Source of the DNA: Pseudomonas graminis
Lineage (GTDB): Bacteria; Pseudomonadota; Gammaproteobacteria; Pseudomonadales; Pseudomonadaceae
Length of the DNA stretch: 64,000 nt
Direction: 5' to 3'
NCBI RefSeq assembly: GCF_013201545.1
Contig: NZ_CP053746.1
Span: 1,217,001-1,281,000, forward strand
Shown here: in pieces, positions 46,741 through 55,949 of the stretch
How the letters are laid out: each line of letters opens with the position of its first letter
Numbering within the stretch: the first letter of the stretch is position 1
Made by a program: the position numbers and the translations under genes
The notes under the pieces: model-generated
Told to the model about the DNA's origin: nothing
Database searches by the model: none
What the model saw: the letters and a program-made list of their open reading frames with translations, nothing else

Positions 46741-47880
46741 ATGAAAAGCCAAACCATCCGCCGCTGGTCTTTCATCCACACGTGGACCAGCCTGATCTGC
46801 ACGGCATTCCTGCTGATGCTGGCAATCACCGGCTTACCACTGATCTTCAGTCACGAGATCGCTCACCTGACGGGCGATGCGCCGGAATTCAAAGAAATGC
46901 CCGCCGGCACTCCGCATCTCGACCTCGAACAACTGGTCCGCTCAGCCGAAGCCCACCGCCCCGGCGACCTGATGCAGTACTTCGGCTGGGACGACGATGA
47001 CCCCAACGGCGTCTACGCCATCATGGGCAAAACTGCCGGCGGCGACCCGAACGAATCCCACAGTTTCATGATCGACGCGCGCACCGGCGAAGCGATGGAA
47101 ACCCCGAATGCCAATGGCGGTTTCATGATGATCATGCTGCGCTTGCATGTGGACATGTACGCGGGGCTGCCGGGCAAACTGTTGCTGGCGTTCATGGGCC
47201 TGCTGTTTGTCATGGCGATCGTTTCCGGCGTCGTGCTGTACGCACCCTTCATGCGACGTCTGGATTTCGCCACGGTGCGGCCGAATAAATCCACGCGGGT
47301 GCGCTGGCTTGATCTGCACAACCTGATCGGCGTCGTCACGCTGACCTGGGCCATTGTCGTCGGCCTGACCGGCGTGCTTAATGCCTGCGCCGATCTGGTG
47401 ATCGCGCAATGGCGCACCGACGCGCTGATGACCATGATCGCGCCATACAAAGACGCCCCTCCTCTGGCCGAGCGCGGACCAGCCACCCGGCTGATCGAGA
47501 TATCGAAGACCACCGTCCCCGGCGCCGAGCCGAGCTTCATAGCCTTTCCCGGCTCGCGCTTTTCCAGCGAGCATCATTACGCGGTGTTCATGAAAGGCGA
47601 CACGCACCTGACCTCCCACCTGCTGACCCCTGTCCTGATCGACGCTCAGGATCTGCACGTGACCGCAACGCTGGGACGCCCGTGGTACATGGACGCACTT
47701 CTGTTGTCGCAACCGCTGCACTTCGGTGACTACGGCGGCATGCCGATGAAAATCCTCTGGGCCGCGCTCGATGTGCTGACGATCCTCGTCCTCGGCAGTG
47801 GCTTGTACCTGTGGTGGGTCCGCCGCCGCGCCGCTGTCGCCGTCGCGAAGGCAGTGGCCGTAGAGGCGGAAGTCGCATGA
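46741..47880 (+). CDS. PepSY-associated TM domain protein (iron-uptake-linked)
   Basis: About 379 residues with four transmembrane segments (about 15-35, 137-160, 193-215, 335-357) and large periplasmic loops, the PepSY_TM (FhuB/PiuB-like) layout. The start MKSQTIRRWSFIHTWTSLICTAFLLMLAITGLPLIF carries the conserved His/Trp pattern. Such proteins beside siderophore receptors are proposed to be inner membrane ferrisiderophore reductases. It is followed by a small membrane protein with an ATGA overlap. Confidence 0.9.
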   Translation: MKSQTIRRWSFIHTWTSLICTAFLLMLAITGLPLIFSHEIAHLTGDAPEFKEMPAGTPHLDLEQLVRSAEAHRPGDLMQYFGWDDDDPNGVYAIMGKTAGGDPNESHSFMIDARTGEAMETPNANGGFMMIMLRLHVDMYAGLPGKLLLAFMGLLFVMAIVSGVVLYAPFMRRLDFATVRPNKSTRVRWLDLHNLIGVVTLTWAIVVGLTGVLNACADLVIAQWRTDALMTMIAPYKDAPPLAERGPATRLIEISKTTVPGAEPSFIAFPGSRFSSEHHYAVFMKGDTHLTSHLLTPVLIDAQDLHVTATLGRPWYMDALLLSQPLHFGDYGGMPMKILWAALDVLTILVLGSGLYLWWVRRRAAVAVAKAVAVEAEVA

Positions 47881-48068
47881 CCCGACACAAAAAACACTCT
47901 GCATTCTGGAAGACTTTCGCCAAACCGGGCTGGATTGCACTGCTGACAGCGATCGGCCTGTTTGCGGCGCTGCTGGGCGACGGCGCATGGGACGTGCTGT
48001 CGTGGATCGGCATGGCGATCCCGGCCTGGCTTAGTTGCAAAGGGCTGATGGCGCGCAAGCGGGTTTAA
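47877..48068 (+). CDS. Small membrane protein coupled to the PepSY protein
   Basis: A 63-residue protein, MTRHKKHSAFWKTFAKPGW..., with two hydrophobic stretches (about 19-34 and 40-54) and a basic C-terminus. It overlaps the PepSY stop codon (ATGA), so it is translationally coupled. Comparable 60-residue proteins often follow PepSY_TM genes in Pseudomonas; function unknown, perhaps an accessory subunit. Confidence 0.82.
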   Translation: MTRHKKHSAFWKTFAKPGWIALLTAIGLFAALLGDGAWDVLSWIGMAIPAWLSCKGLMARKRV

Positions 48069-48091
48069 TCACAGCCAACCCTCTACTGCAC

Positions 48092-48121
48092 AACATCGGC
48101 GGGACCTCCCCCGCCGATGTT
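48092..48121 (+). terminator. Hairpin at the end of the iron cassette
   Basis: AACATCGGCGGG / CCCGCCGATGTT, a perfect 12-base stem with a 6-base loop, 24 bases after the small membrane protein. Only a short T pair follows. It is the only structure in the left half of the 314-base gap before the MFS gene. Confidence 0.65.
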
Positions 48122-48326
48122 CGATGTCGTCATACGACTTCTGAATAGCCGACCCCTCATTGCTCATGCGCCGAGTCCAGGCCACCCCTCCCAAAACGCC
48201 CCAATTTAGCCTAGGCGCGGTCGCTGACGGATCAGTGTCGTTACAGGCCCGTTACATTCAGAAATATAATCAGCGCTCAGCAGTATTTCAATTGACAACA
48301 AAACGTGCCTTTGACTAAATCGAGTC

Positions 48327-48340
48327 ATACGACGACGTAT
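48327..48340. promoter_or_regulatory. Inverted repeat ATACG-N4-CGTAT upstream of the MFS gene
   Basis: Five-base perfect arms in the 314-base gap before the MFS transporter, 43 bases from its start. The form fits GntR- or IclR-type operators of sugar-acid transport genes, but no regulator gene is adjacent. Confidence 0.4.
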
Positions 48341-48382
48341 AACGATCGCCGCTAAATAAAAACAATACCCAGAGTGGACTCG

Positions 48383-49696
48383 ATGAAAATCAAAGGCATC
48401 CGTTGGTGGATGGTCGCGCTGATAACCGGCGGCCTGATCGTCAACTATCTCGCACGCAACACCCTCTCCGTCGCCGCTCCCACCATGATGAGCGAGCTGA
48501 ACATTTCCACCGAACAGTACTCGCACGTCGTCATCGCGTGGCAGATGGGCTATGCCTTCATGCAGCCGGTTGCCGGCTATGTGATCGACGCCATTGGCAC
48601 CAAAATCGGCTTTGCAGTGTTCGCAATCGCCTGGTCGGTGGCGTGCGCATCAGCAGCCATGGCCACCGGCTGGCAGAGTCTGGCGTTCCTGCGCAGCTTG
48701 CTGGGCATCACTGAAGCGGCAGGTTTTCCGGCGGCGATCAAAGCAACGACTGAATGGTTTCCCGCCAAAGAGCGCTCGGTCGCCATCGGCTGGTTCAACA
48801 TCGGTTCGTCGATCGGTGCGTTGCTGGCCCCTCCCCTCGTGGTCTGGGCGATTCTGCACAGCGGCTGGCAGATCGCGTTCATCATCGTCGGCGGGCTGGG
48901 CCTGCTGTGGAGCGCTGGTTGGCTGTTCTTCTACAAGCACCCGCGCAATCAGCGTCTGCTGGGCGATGAGGAGCGCGATTACATTCTCGCGGGTCAGGAA
49001 TCCCACCTGAAGGACGCGCCCACCAAGCACGCCAGCTGGAAGAAGATCGTCGGCACCCGCAATTTCTACGCAATCGCCTCGGCCCGCATGCTGTCGGAGC
49101 CGGCATGGCAGACCTTCAACGCCTGGATTCCGCTGTACCTGATGACCGAGCGCCACATGAACATCAAGGAAATCGCGATGTTTGCCTGGCTGCCGTTTCT
49201 CGCCGCCGACATCGGCTGCGTGTTGGGCGGTTACCTGAGCCCGTTTTTCTACAAGCATTTCAACGTGTCGCTGCTGACATCGCGCAAGATGGTAATGGTC
49301 CTGGGCTCGCTGTGCATGATCGGTCCGGGCTGCATCGGTCTGGTGGACAGCCCTTATGTCGCCATCGCACTGCTGTGCGCGGGCGGTTTTGCGCACCAGA
49401 CGCTGTCGGGCGCCTTGTACGCCATCACGTCGGACTCCTTCGGCAAGAACGAAGTGGGCACGGCAACCGGTCTAGGTGGCATGTTCGGGTTTCTCGGCGC
49501 GGCATTGTTCACGCTGGTGCTTGGGATCATGGTCACCAAGGTAGGCTACAGCCCACTGTTCGTGGCGCTGGCCGCTTTCGATCTCATCGCCGCCACGATC
49601 ATCTGGTTTGTTGCCAAGCCGCTGTTGACCGGCACACCTTCGGCGCAGTCCGGCAGCGCATCGACTGATTCGGTAGAGGGGGTCCCGACGGTCTGA
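48383..49696 (+). CDS. MFS transporter of the anion:cation symporter family (sugar-acid type)
   Basis: About 437 residues with twelve hydrophobic segments. The N-terminal NYLARNTLSVAAPTMMSELNIS and GLFRSLLG-like block LAFLRSLLGITEAAGFPAAIKATTEWFPAKERSVAIGWFN (residues 95-134) are typical of ExuT/GudP-type transporters for hexuronates or aldarates. Substrate cannot be fixed, since no catabolic gene is beside it. ATG 48383 is preferred to a GTG nine bases upstream. Confidence 0.88.
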   Translation: MKIKGIRWWMVALITGGLIVNYLARNTLSVAAPTMMSELNISTEQYSHVVIAWQMGYAFMQPVAGYVIDAIGTKIGFAVFAIAWSVACASAAMATGWQSLAFLRSLLGITEAAGFPAAIKATTEWFPAKERSVAIGWFNIGSSIGALLAPPLVVWAILHSGWQIAFIIVGGLGLLWSAGWLFFYKHPRNQRLLGDEERDYILAGQESHLKDAPTKHASWKKIVGTRNFYAIASARMLSEPAWQTFNAWIPLYLMTERHMNIKEIAMFAWLPFLAADIGCVLGGYLSPFFYKHFNVSLLTSRKMVMVLGSLCMIGPGCIGLVDSPYVAIALLCAGGFAHQTLSGALYAITSDSFGKNEVGTATGLGGMFGFLGAALFTLVLGIMVTKVGYSPLFVALAAFDLIAATIIWFVAKPLLTGTPSAQSGSASTDSVEGVPTV

Positions 49697-49802
49697 CATT
49701 TATGTCCAGGCCTTTGCAAATCGGCCCGGCATTGACTCAGGATATTGCGCAGCGTCCCGGCCCTCACTAGTCTGGGGGCCCAGGCCGATCAGAGGAATGC
49801 CC

Positions 49803-50432
49803 ATGTCTGCGCCCAGCATGACGCTGTATTACAACGCCGCTTCGCCATTCGCGCGCAAGGTACTGATCTTGCTTCATGAAACCGGACAGGCAAGCCGGGT
49901 GAGTCTCAAGGCGGTTGCGCTCACCCCCGTCAGCCCCGACGCTGAAGTCTGTCGCGACAATCCGTGCGGGAAAATTCCGGCGCTGTGCCTGGCCGACGGT
50001 AACGTGATCCATGACAGCCGGGTGATTCTCGACTACCTGGACCAACAACATGTCGGCAACCCCCTCATTCCCAAGGAAGGCTCGGCGCGCTGGCGGCGAT
50101 TGACGCTCGCGTCACTGGCCGATGCCCTCATGGACGCTGCATTGCTCATTCGGTACGAGACCTTCCTGCGGCCAGAGGAGAAACATTGGTCGGAATGGCT
50201 CGACGCCCAACAAGAGAAAATCGCCCGCACCCTGGCCTATTTCGAGGCCGAAGCCATCACTGAATTGAGTACGCATTTCGACGTCGCATCGATCAGCGTG
50301 GCCTGTGCGGTGGGCTATCTGGATTTCCGCCAGCCGAATCTGGGCTGGCGCAGCAGCTACCCGCGATTGGCAAACTGGTATGACGAAGTCAGTCAGCGGC
50401 CGTCTATGCTGGAGACTCAGCCGCCTGCGTGA
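49803..50432 (+). CDS. Glutathione S-transferase family protein
   Basis: About 209 residues with an N-terminal thioredoxin-fold domain (MTLYYNAASPFARKVLILLHETG, catalytic Ser likely Ser11-13) and the cis-proline block GKIPALCLADGNVIHDSRVILDYLD, followed by a helical C-terminal domain. ATG 49803 is preferred because AGAGGA lies 6 bases upstream, while the ATG at 49797 is too close. Substrate unknown. Confidence 0.9.
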   Translation: MSAPSMTLYYNAASPFARKVLILLHETGQASRVSLKAVALTPVSPDAEVCRDNPCGKIPALCLADGNVIHDSRVILDYLDQQHVGNPLIPKEGSARWRRLTLASLADALMDAALLIRYETFLRPEEKHWSEWLDAQQEKIARTLAYFEAEAITELSTHFDVASISVACAVGYLDFRQPNLGWRSSYPRLANWYDEVSQRPSMLETQPPA

Positions 50433-50506
50433 GCAATGTGGAACGCCACCCCGGTCACGCCCATAAGCCCAACCGCGCGGCCGAAATCTCGAGTCCGCCT
50501 CGATGC

Positions 50507-50599
50507 TGTGGGAGCGAGCTTCCCCGCGAAGGGCGCGGAGACGGCCGCTGCATTCTTTGGCGCCTGAATCGCCGTTTCGTGAGCAAGCTCACGCCCATA
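50507..50599. repeat. REPIN: inverted REP pair, partly decayed
   Basis: Left arm TGTGGGAGCGAGCTTCCCCG at 50507-50530 and right arm TTCGTGAGCAAGCTCACGCC at 50576-50599 face each other 45 bases apart. The left arm has CCCC where the core normally has GCTC. It lies between converging GST and protease-like genes. Confidence 0.85.
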
Positions 50600-50653
50600 G
50601 GGGGTGTGTTTGCTGCAAGACAGCGCGTCGCCTGGACGACGGGAGATCTCCCA

Positions 50654-51154
50654 TCAGCACTCAGGCTTGTCCGCCGTATAACGACGGGCCGGATTAACCG
50701 CCGCGCCGAATTCGCGCAGGGCCTTGGCGCCAATCAGCAAGGGGTAGTTGAAGTGGCTGCGGTCGACGAGGTTGACCTCCACGGTGCGCTTCACGCTGCC
50801 CAGGCATAGTTCGAGGTCAACAACCGGGCGCTTGGTGGGATCGGCCGGCTCTTCATCATCGTCGCCCTCGGAACGGCCCTTGATCCGGCTGATGCGCGAA
50901 ACCTTGTGCTCATACACTTTGCTGTCGGCATCTTTGGTCGCCAGACGGAAACGCACCCAGTCATCGCCATCGCGCTTGAACAGTTCGATGTCCTTGGCCG
51001 ATAGCGATGCGGTCAACGCGCCGGTGTCCATCTTGGCTTTGAACGTCTCGCCGATCTCCGAGACCTGGATGTATTCGTAACGGCCGTACAACGTCGGTTC
51101 GGCAGCCATGACAGGCAACGCCAGCAAAGACATAAGCGCCAGAAGGGATTTCAC
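50654..51154 (-). CDS. Exported ATP-dependent zinc protease-family (retropepsin-like) protein
   Basis: A 166-residue protein with an N-terminal signal peptide (MKSLLALMSLLALPVMA). The motif KMDTGALTASLSA at about 41-53 has the Asp-Thr-Gly of retropepsin-like aspartic proteases, and LLIGAKALREFGAAVNPARRY is the family C-terminal block. The family (PF05618) includes RimB. A periplasmic location is likely. Activity is unproven. Confidence 0.85.
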   Translation of the reverse strand: MKSLLALMSLLALPVMAAEPTLYGRYEYIQVSEIGETFKAKMDTGALTASLSAKDIELFKRDGDDWVRFRLATKDADSKVYEHKVSRISRIKGRSEGDDDEEPADPTKRPVVDLELCLGSVKRTVEVNLVDRSHFNYPLLIGAKALREFGAAVNPARRYTADKPEC

Positions 51155-51375
51155 GGATTTGATTCCTCGTGATGAATGGGCGAAGCGTGTGCCCGGTTTA
51201 GACCGTCACTTTGCCGATGGTTCGCGCCGGGACTGGAGCACCGGGCAGTCGCGGTGCAGGCAATGCCGAGCGTACCGAAAGCGGCGTGAAACATTCGTCG
51301 GTATCGCCAGGGATTTTGCGCCAACCGCCCGGCCTGCTTATCATTGCGCGCCACCCTGTCGACCGCGAGTGCCTT

Positions 51376-52263
51376 ATGCGTCACCTGCTTACCGGAATTG
51401 CCGTCACGCTGCTGCTTTTGCTCAATACGCTGGTGCTGATCGGCCCGTTGATGGTCTTTGCGCTGCTCAAGTTGGTGTTCCAGAGCGAGATGCGCGACAA
51501 CTGCTCGGCAGCAGTGATGTGGATCGCGGAGACCTGGTGTGAAATCAACAAGCTGATCTTCAAAATTTGCCTGCCAACCCAGTGGGAAATCCGCGGCGAT
51601 GAAGGCCTGCGTGGCGACACTTCTTACTTGGTCATCGGCAACCATCAGTCCTGGGTGGATATTCCGGCGTTGGTGCAGGCGCTGAATCGGCGTACGCCGT
51701 TCTTCAAATTCTTCCTCAAGAAAGAACTGATCTGGGTGCCGTTTCTAGGCTTGGCGTGGTGGGCGCTCGACTACCCGTTCATGAAGCGCTACACCAAAGC
51801 GTTTCTCGCCAGGCATCCAGAGCTCAAGGGCAAGGATCTGGAAATCACCCGCGAGGCATGCGAGCTGTTCAAACGTCAGCCCGTGACCGTGGTGAATTAC
51901 CTGGAAGGCACACGCTTCACGCCGGCGAAGAAAGCCCAACAGGCTTCGCCGTACCGCCATCTGCTCAAGCCCAAGGCAGGCGGCGTCGCATTCGTGCTGG
52001 CGGCGATGGGTGAGCAACTGGACGCGGTGCTCGATGTGACGGTGGTCTATCCGAGCGCACGAATTCCCGGGTTCTGGGACTTGATATCAGGACGGGTGCC
52101 GCGGGTGATCGTCGACATCAAGACCCGCGAACTCGACCCTGCGCTGTGGCAGGGCGATTACGAGAATGACCCGGTGTTCCGCGTGTATGTGCAGGACTGG
52201 GTCAACCGGCTGTGGGAAGAGAAGGATGCGCGAATTGCCGAGTTACGCGGCCTGATTTCCTAG
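51376..52263 (+). CDS. Acyltransferase (1-acyl-glycerol-3-phosphate acyltransferase-like, YihG type)
   Basis: About 295 residues with an N-terminal membrane helix (about 3-30) and the acyltransferase motifs NHQSWVD (about 96-102) and YLEGTRFTP (about 177-185). The family moves acyl chains onto lysophospholipids at the inner membrane. The ATG at 51376 is chosen; upstream in-frame sequence to 51211 is not hydrophobic and lacks family fit. Divergent from the protease-like gene. Confidence 0.88.
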   Translation: MRHLLTGIAVTLLLLLNTLVLIGPLMVFALLKLVFQSEMRDNCSAAVMWIAETWCEINKLIFKICLPTQWEIRGDEGLRGDTSYLVIGNHQSWVDIPALVQALNRRTPFFKFFLKKELIWVPFLGLAWWALDYPFMKRYTKAFLARHPELKGKDLEITREACELFKRQPVTVVNYLEGTRFTPAKKAQQASPYRHLLKPKAGGVAFVLAAMGEQLDAVLDVTVVYPSARIPGFWDLISGRVPRVIVDIKTRELDPALWQGDYENDPVFRVYVQDWVNRLWEEKDARIAELRGLIS

Positions 52264-52313
52264 CACCACTTCTTGGCAACAAGCGCCCCTTTTGCAGGGG
52301 CGCGGCAACTCAA

Positions 52314-52877
52314 TTACTTGGCGCCCCAGACGCCACTCAACGCCTGCAACGCTGAACCGCCGGCGCCTTGCTGACCAAGGTATTGCAGGATCACCGGCAC
52401 GAACTGGCTGACCATGCTGCTGTTCATGCCCAACGCGCTGAATGCCTTGTTCACGTCGCCCATGCTCTGCACATTGCCCAGCGCGCTATCCAGGGCAGAG
52501 CTGCTGCTCCCGGAATTACCCAACAGTGCGCCCAGACCACTCAGGCTACCCAGGGCCGAGTTGCCGGCCAATTGATCCAGGCCGGGCACTGATTTGCTCA
52601 GTTGCGAATAGTCGTTGCCAGCGAGTTTGTTCTTGGCCAGCCCCAACAAGGCGCCGGTGCCGCCCACCGCTTGCTCCGGCGTGACGTTCAATTGCGTGCC
52701 CAGCGTGTTCAGCAGCCCGGCGGCCTCAGGCGCGGCCGTTGCCTTTTGCTGGCCGCCGGTAGCATTGGCAACCGCGTTGGCGGCGTCATTCAGATTGAAG
52801 GCGAAGACCGGCGTGGCGGCCAGCGCTATCAGGCTCGCCAGCGCAGCACCGCGTACGTTTTTCAGTGAAACTTTCAT
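52314..52877 (-). CDS. DUF2780 family secreted protein
   Basis: A 187-residue protein with a clear signal peptide (MKVSLKNVRGAALASLIALAATPVFA). The mature part is rich in Ala, Gly, Ser and Leu with repeats of the ALGSLSGLGALLGNSG type, and the end (GSALQALSGVWGAK) matches the DUF2780 (VcgC/VcgE) family. Probably periplasmic or secreted; function unknown. Confidence 0.85.
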   Translation of the reverse strand: MKVSLKNVRGAALASLIALAATPVFAFNLNDAANAVANATGGQQKATAAPEAAGLLNTLGTQLNVTPEQAVGGTGALLGLAKNKLAGNDYSQLSKSVPGLDQLAGNSALGSLSGLGALLGNSGSSSSALDSALGNVQSMGDVNKAFSALGMNSSMVSQFVPVILQYLGQQGAGGSALQALSGVWGAK

Positions 52878-52970
52878 CGCAACAACCTCGTTTGCCGGGG
52901 GACCGGCCGTAGCCGGGTAAACACGCGTTGGACCGCCCCTCGAAGGGAAGTTCCACGCAGGCCGTCAGGG

Positions 52971-53527
52971 TTAGCGGACGTAAAACAGCCGCTGCGGCTC
53001 GAAGGTCCGCGCCAGCCGTTGATCCGCAGCCGTCGAGCCCGCCTCCAGGAGCCGGTGGCGAATGAACGCCTTATCGAAATGCTCACCGTTGCGGAGCTTC
53101 TCGCGCAGGCTGATCAAGCGCGTGCCGCCCTGATGATCGGCGCCTCGATAAAGCGGCTCACTGAAGAGGCGTACCTGAGGATCGGGGCTGGCTCCCATGG
53201 ATGTCAGCTGAACCTGGGTGATGATCGCGAAACCGGACAACCAGGGCGACCAGAGCCGGGAGACGTCGGCAGCGAAACACTCACCCGGCGTGAAGTCAGC
53301 CTCACAGTCCGCCAGCTCACGGTAGGTCGGCGCCACGCGCACATGGTGGCGGTAAGCGGCGCGATTCCGGCCCAGATGCAGTCGTTGGGATTTTCAAAGA
53401 ACAACTCCGACGAGGCCCAGCCCGACGGAAAGGGCTCCAGGTGGGCACTGGCCAGCGTTGCAGGCAGGACAAAGAGCGGCATTGTGACGAGGAAATAAAT
53501 CGAGGTTCTGACCCACCAGACAAACAT
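52971..53527 (-). pseudogene. DUF1190-like gene broken by a single-base frameshift
   Basis: Two overlapping frames together give one DUF1190 protein. The first (start 53527) has a hydrophobic leader, then SELFFENPNDCIWAGIA; the second supplies AAYRHHVRVAPTYRELADCEADFTPGEC to the stop at 52971. The join fits a one-base deletion near 53365, between codons reading Gly-Ile-Ala and Ala-Ala-Tyr. With one base restored the order of cysteines and the VAPTY/DCEADF motif match YjfM in this same window. It is either a pseudogene or a sequencing error. Confidence 0.75.
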
Positions 53528-53670
53528 GCATGACTCGCCAGCTGATAAACGGGCCGGACAAATAGCACGGAGAAAAGACAGCTGAAACCAGCGGGAACGG
53601 GATTCAAACGCGCCTCAGGCATTTTCAGAAACGCCCTACAAACGCCGGGCTAGAAGCCTACGTCAGGTAT

Positions 53671-53698
53671 AAAAAAAGCGACCCGAAGGTCGCCTTTT
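53671..53698 (-). terminator. Rho-independent terminator of fdhA
   Basis: GCGACC-CGAA-GGTCGC stem extended by flanking A and T, and on the minus strand followed by T7. It lies 16 bases after the fdhA stop and closes the leftward one-carbon gene set. Confidence 0.9.
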
Positions 53699-53713
53699 GT
53701 AAGGGTCAGAGAA

Positions 53714-54913
53714 TCATGCGGCGCTGAACAGTTTGTGTGGATCGATGACGAATTTCTTCGGCACGCCAGCGTCGAACTCGCCGTAACCGCGCGGGGCGTC
53801 GTCGAGGCTGATGACTTCCACGCCCACCACATCGGCGATGTTGATGCGGTCCCACATGATCGCCTGCATCAGTTGACGGTTGTACTTCATGACCGGTGTC
53901 TGGCCGGTGTGGAAGCTGTGGGATTTTGCCCAGCCCAGGCCGAAACGAATGCTCAGCGCGCCGACCTTGGCGGCAGCGTCCACGGCGCCCGGGTCTTCCG
54001 TCACATACAGGCCAGGAATGCCGATCTTGCCGGCGACGCGCACCACGCCCATCAGCGAGTTGAGTACGGTGGCCGGTGCCTCGGCCTTGGCGCCCGAGTG
54101 GCCGTGGCCGCGTGCTTCGAAGCCCACAGCGTCGACGGCGCAGTCCACTTCCGGTTCGCCCAGCAGATCGGCGATCTGCTCGTGCAGCGGGGTGTCTTTG
54201 GACAGGTCGGCGATCTCGAAACCCTGGGCCTTGGCGTGGGCCAGACGCACCGGATTGACGTCACCGACGATTACGACTGCCGCGCCGAGTAAGCGTGCTG
54301 ATGCGGCAGCGGCAAGACCCACCGGACCTGCACCGGCGATGTACACCGAGCTGCCCGGGCCAACGCCGGCAGTCACCGCGCCATGGTAGCCGGTGGGCAG
54401 GATGTCAGAGAGGCAGGTCAGGTCGCGGATCTTCGACATCGCCTTGTCACGATCAGGGAGTTTGAGCAGGTTGAAGTCGGCGTACGGCACAAGCACGTAT
54501 TCGGCCTGGCCGCCGGTCCAGTCGCCCATGTCGACGTAGCCGTAGGCACCGCCGGCTCGGGCCGGGTTGACGGTCAGGCAGACGCCGGTGTGTTGCTCTT
54601 TGCAGGAGCGGCAACGGCCGCAGGCAACGTTGAACGGCACGGACACCAGATCGCCGATTTTGAGGTTCTCGACATCGCTGCCCTTCTCGATCACTTCACC
54701 GGTGATTTCGTGCCCCAGTACAAGGCCGACCTGGGCTGTCGTTCGCCCACGCACCATGTGTTGATCGGAACCACAAATGTTGGTGGAAACCACGCGCAAG
54801 ATCACCCCGTGCTCGATCTTCTTGCCGCGCGGGTCCTGCATCTTGGGATAGTCGATTTTCTGTACTTCGACCTTGCCTGCGCCGAGATACACCACACCAC
54901 GATTACCAGACAT
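53714..54913 (-). CDS. fdhA: Glutathione-independent formaldehyde dehydrogenase
   Basis: About 399 residues, a zinc medium-chain dehydrogenase that oxidises formaldehyde with NAD. Catalytic zinc ligands Cys47 and His68 and the structural zinc cysteines Cys98, 101, 104 and 112 are present, and the NAD-binding GAGPVGLAAA is near 178. The sequence follows P. putida FdhA throughout. It removes formaldehyde released by sarcosine oxidase. The gap to purU upstream (167 bases) contains an inverted repeat element. Confidence 0.96.
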   Translation of the reverse strand: MSGNRGVVYLGAGKVEVQKIDYPKMQDPRGKKIEHGVILRVVSTNICGSDQHMVRGRTTAQVGLVLGHEITGEVIEKGSDVENLKIGDLVSVPFNVACGRCRSCKEQHTGVCLTVNPARAGGAYGYVDMGDWTGGQAEYVLVPYADFNLLKLPDRDKAMSKIRDLTCLSDILPTGYHGAVTAGVGPGSSVYIAGAGPVGLAAAASARLLGAAVVIVGDVNPVRLAHAKAQGFEIADLSKDTPLHEQIADLLGEPEVDCAVDAVGFEARGHGHSGAKAEAPATVLNSLMGVVRVAGKIGIPGLYVTEDPGAVDAAAKVGALSIRFGLGWAKSHSFHTGQTPVMKYNRQLMQAIMWDRINIADVVGVEVISLDDAPRGYGEFDAGVPKKFVIDPHKLFSAA

Positions 54914-54956
54914 ACATGTCACCTCTCTATTTGTTATTGATTGGGTGAGTCAGTGA

Positions 54957-55073
54957 GCTTCAAGCCGCAAGCTTCAAGCAGCAAGCAAAAGCGCTGCTGC
55001 CACTATATGGGCCCGAAACGTGTTGCGAGTGACGCCGCTTTTCCTCTTGCGGCTTGAAGCTTGAAGCTTGCAA
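54957..55073. repeat. Inverted repeat element between fdhA and purU (AAGCTTCAAG type)
   Basis: Left part AGCTTCAAGCCGCAAGCTTC at about 54957 and right part CTTGCGGCTTGAAGCTTGAA at about 55046 are inverted copies about 60 bases apart. Each arm has internal AAGCTT-based duplication. This is a non-REP dispersed intergenic repeat common in Pseudomonas. Confidence 0.75.
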
Positions 55074-55080
55074 CTACCCC

Positions 55081-55938
55081 CTACAACACCACGGTTCTGT
55101 TGGCGTTGAGAAAAACCCGTCGCTCAATGTGGTATCCCACCGCGCGCGCCAGGGTCAGGCCTTCGATGTCGCGGCCCTTGGCGATCAAGTCTTCGGGGTA
55201 GTGACTGTGATCTACCACTTCGACGCCCTGGGCGATGATCGGCCCTTCGTCGAGGTCGTTGTTGATGTAATGGGCCGTCGCGCCGACCAGTTTCACGCCC
55301 TTGTTGTAGGCCTGGTGATACGGCTTGGCACCCTTGAAGCCCGGCAGCAGCGAGTGATGAATGTTGATCGCCTTGCCATCGAGCTTGCGGCACAGCTCCG
55401 GCGACAGCACTTGCATGTAGCGGGCAAGCACCACCAGTTCGGCGCCGGTGTCTTCGATCACCTTCATTACCCTGGCTTCCTGCGCCGGTTTGTCGTTGGG
55501 GTCGAGGGGGAAATGGTAGTAGGGAATGTCGTGCCAGCGCGCCAACGGTTCGAGGTCCGGGTGATTGGAAACCACGGCGACCACGTCCATCGACAGCTGA
55601 TTGATGCGCTGTCGGTAGAGCAGATCGTTGAGGCAGTGGTCGGCCTTGGACACCATGATCACCACTTTTGGGCGGTAATTCGGGGCGGTGAGCTCGAAGA
55701 TCATGCCGAACGATTCGCCACGCTCGGCAAGGCCTGCACGGAAGGACGACTCGTCAAACCCCTCCGGCTGGCGAAACTCGACGCGGATGAAAAAGCGGCT
55801 GGATAGCCGGTCATCGAAGGAGTGATGCTCGGTGACGTAACAGCCCTGCTCGAAGAGGTAACGCGTCACCGCGTCCACCGTGCCCAGCACGCTGGGGCAG
55901 TCGGCGGTCAGAATCCAGGTATCGGGGGCGCGGCTCAT
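55081..55938 (-). CDS. purU: Formyltetrahydrofolate deformylase
   Basis: About 285 residues from MSRAPDTWILTADCPSV. An N-terminal ACT domain (residues 8-85) precedes a formyltransferase-type domain; NIHHSLLPGFKG and the GATAHYINNDLDEGPI block hold the catalytic Asn, His and Asp. It splits 10-formyl-THF to formate and THF, balancing the folate pool loaded by sarcosine oxidation. It is part of the leftward sox-linked set. Confidence 0.95.
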   Translation of the reverse strand: MSRAPDTWILTADCPSVLGTVDAVTRYLFEQGCYVTEHHSFDDRLSSRFFIRVEFRQPEGFDESSFRAGLAERGESFGMIFELTAPNYRPKVVIMVSKADHCLNDLLYRQRINQLSMDVVAVVSNHPDLEPLARWHDIPYYHFPLDPNDKPAQEARVMKVIEDTGAELVVLARYMQVLSPELCRKLDGKAINIHHSLLPGFKGAKPYHQAYNKGVKLVGATAHYINNDLDEGPIIAQGVEVVDHSHYPEDLIAKGRDIEGLTLARAVGYHIERRVFLNANRTVVL

Positions 55939-55949
55939 AGGTATTCCTT

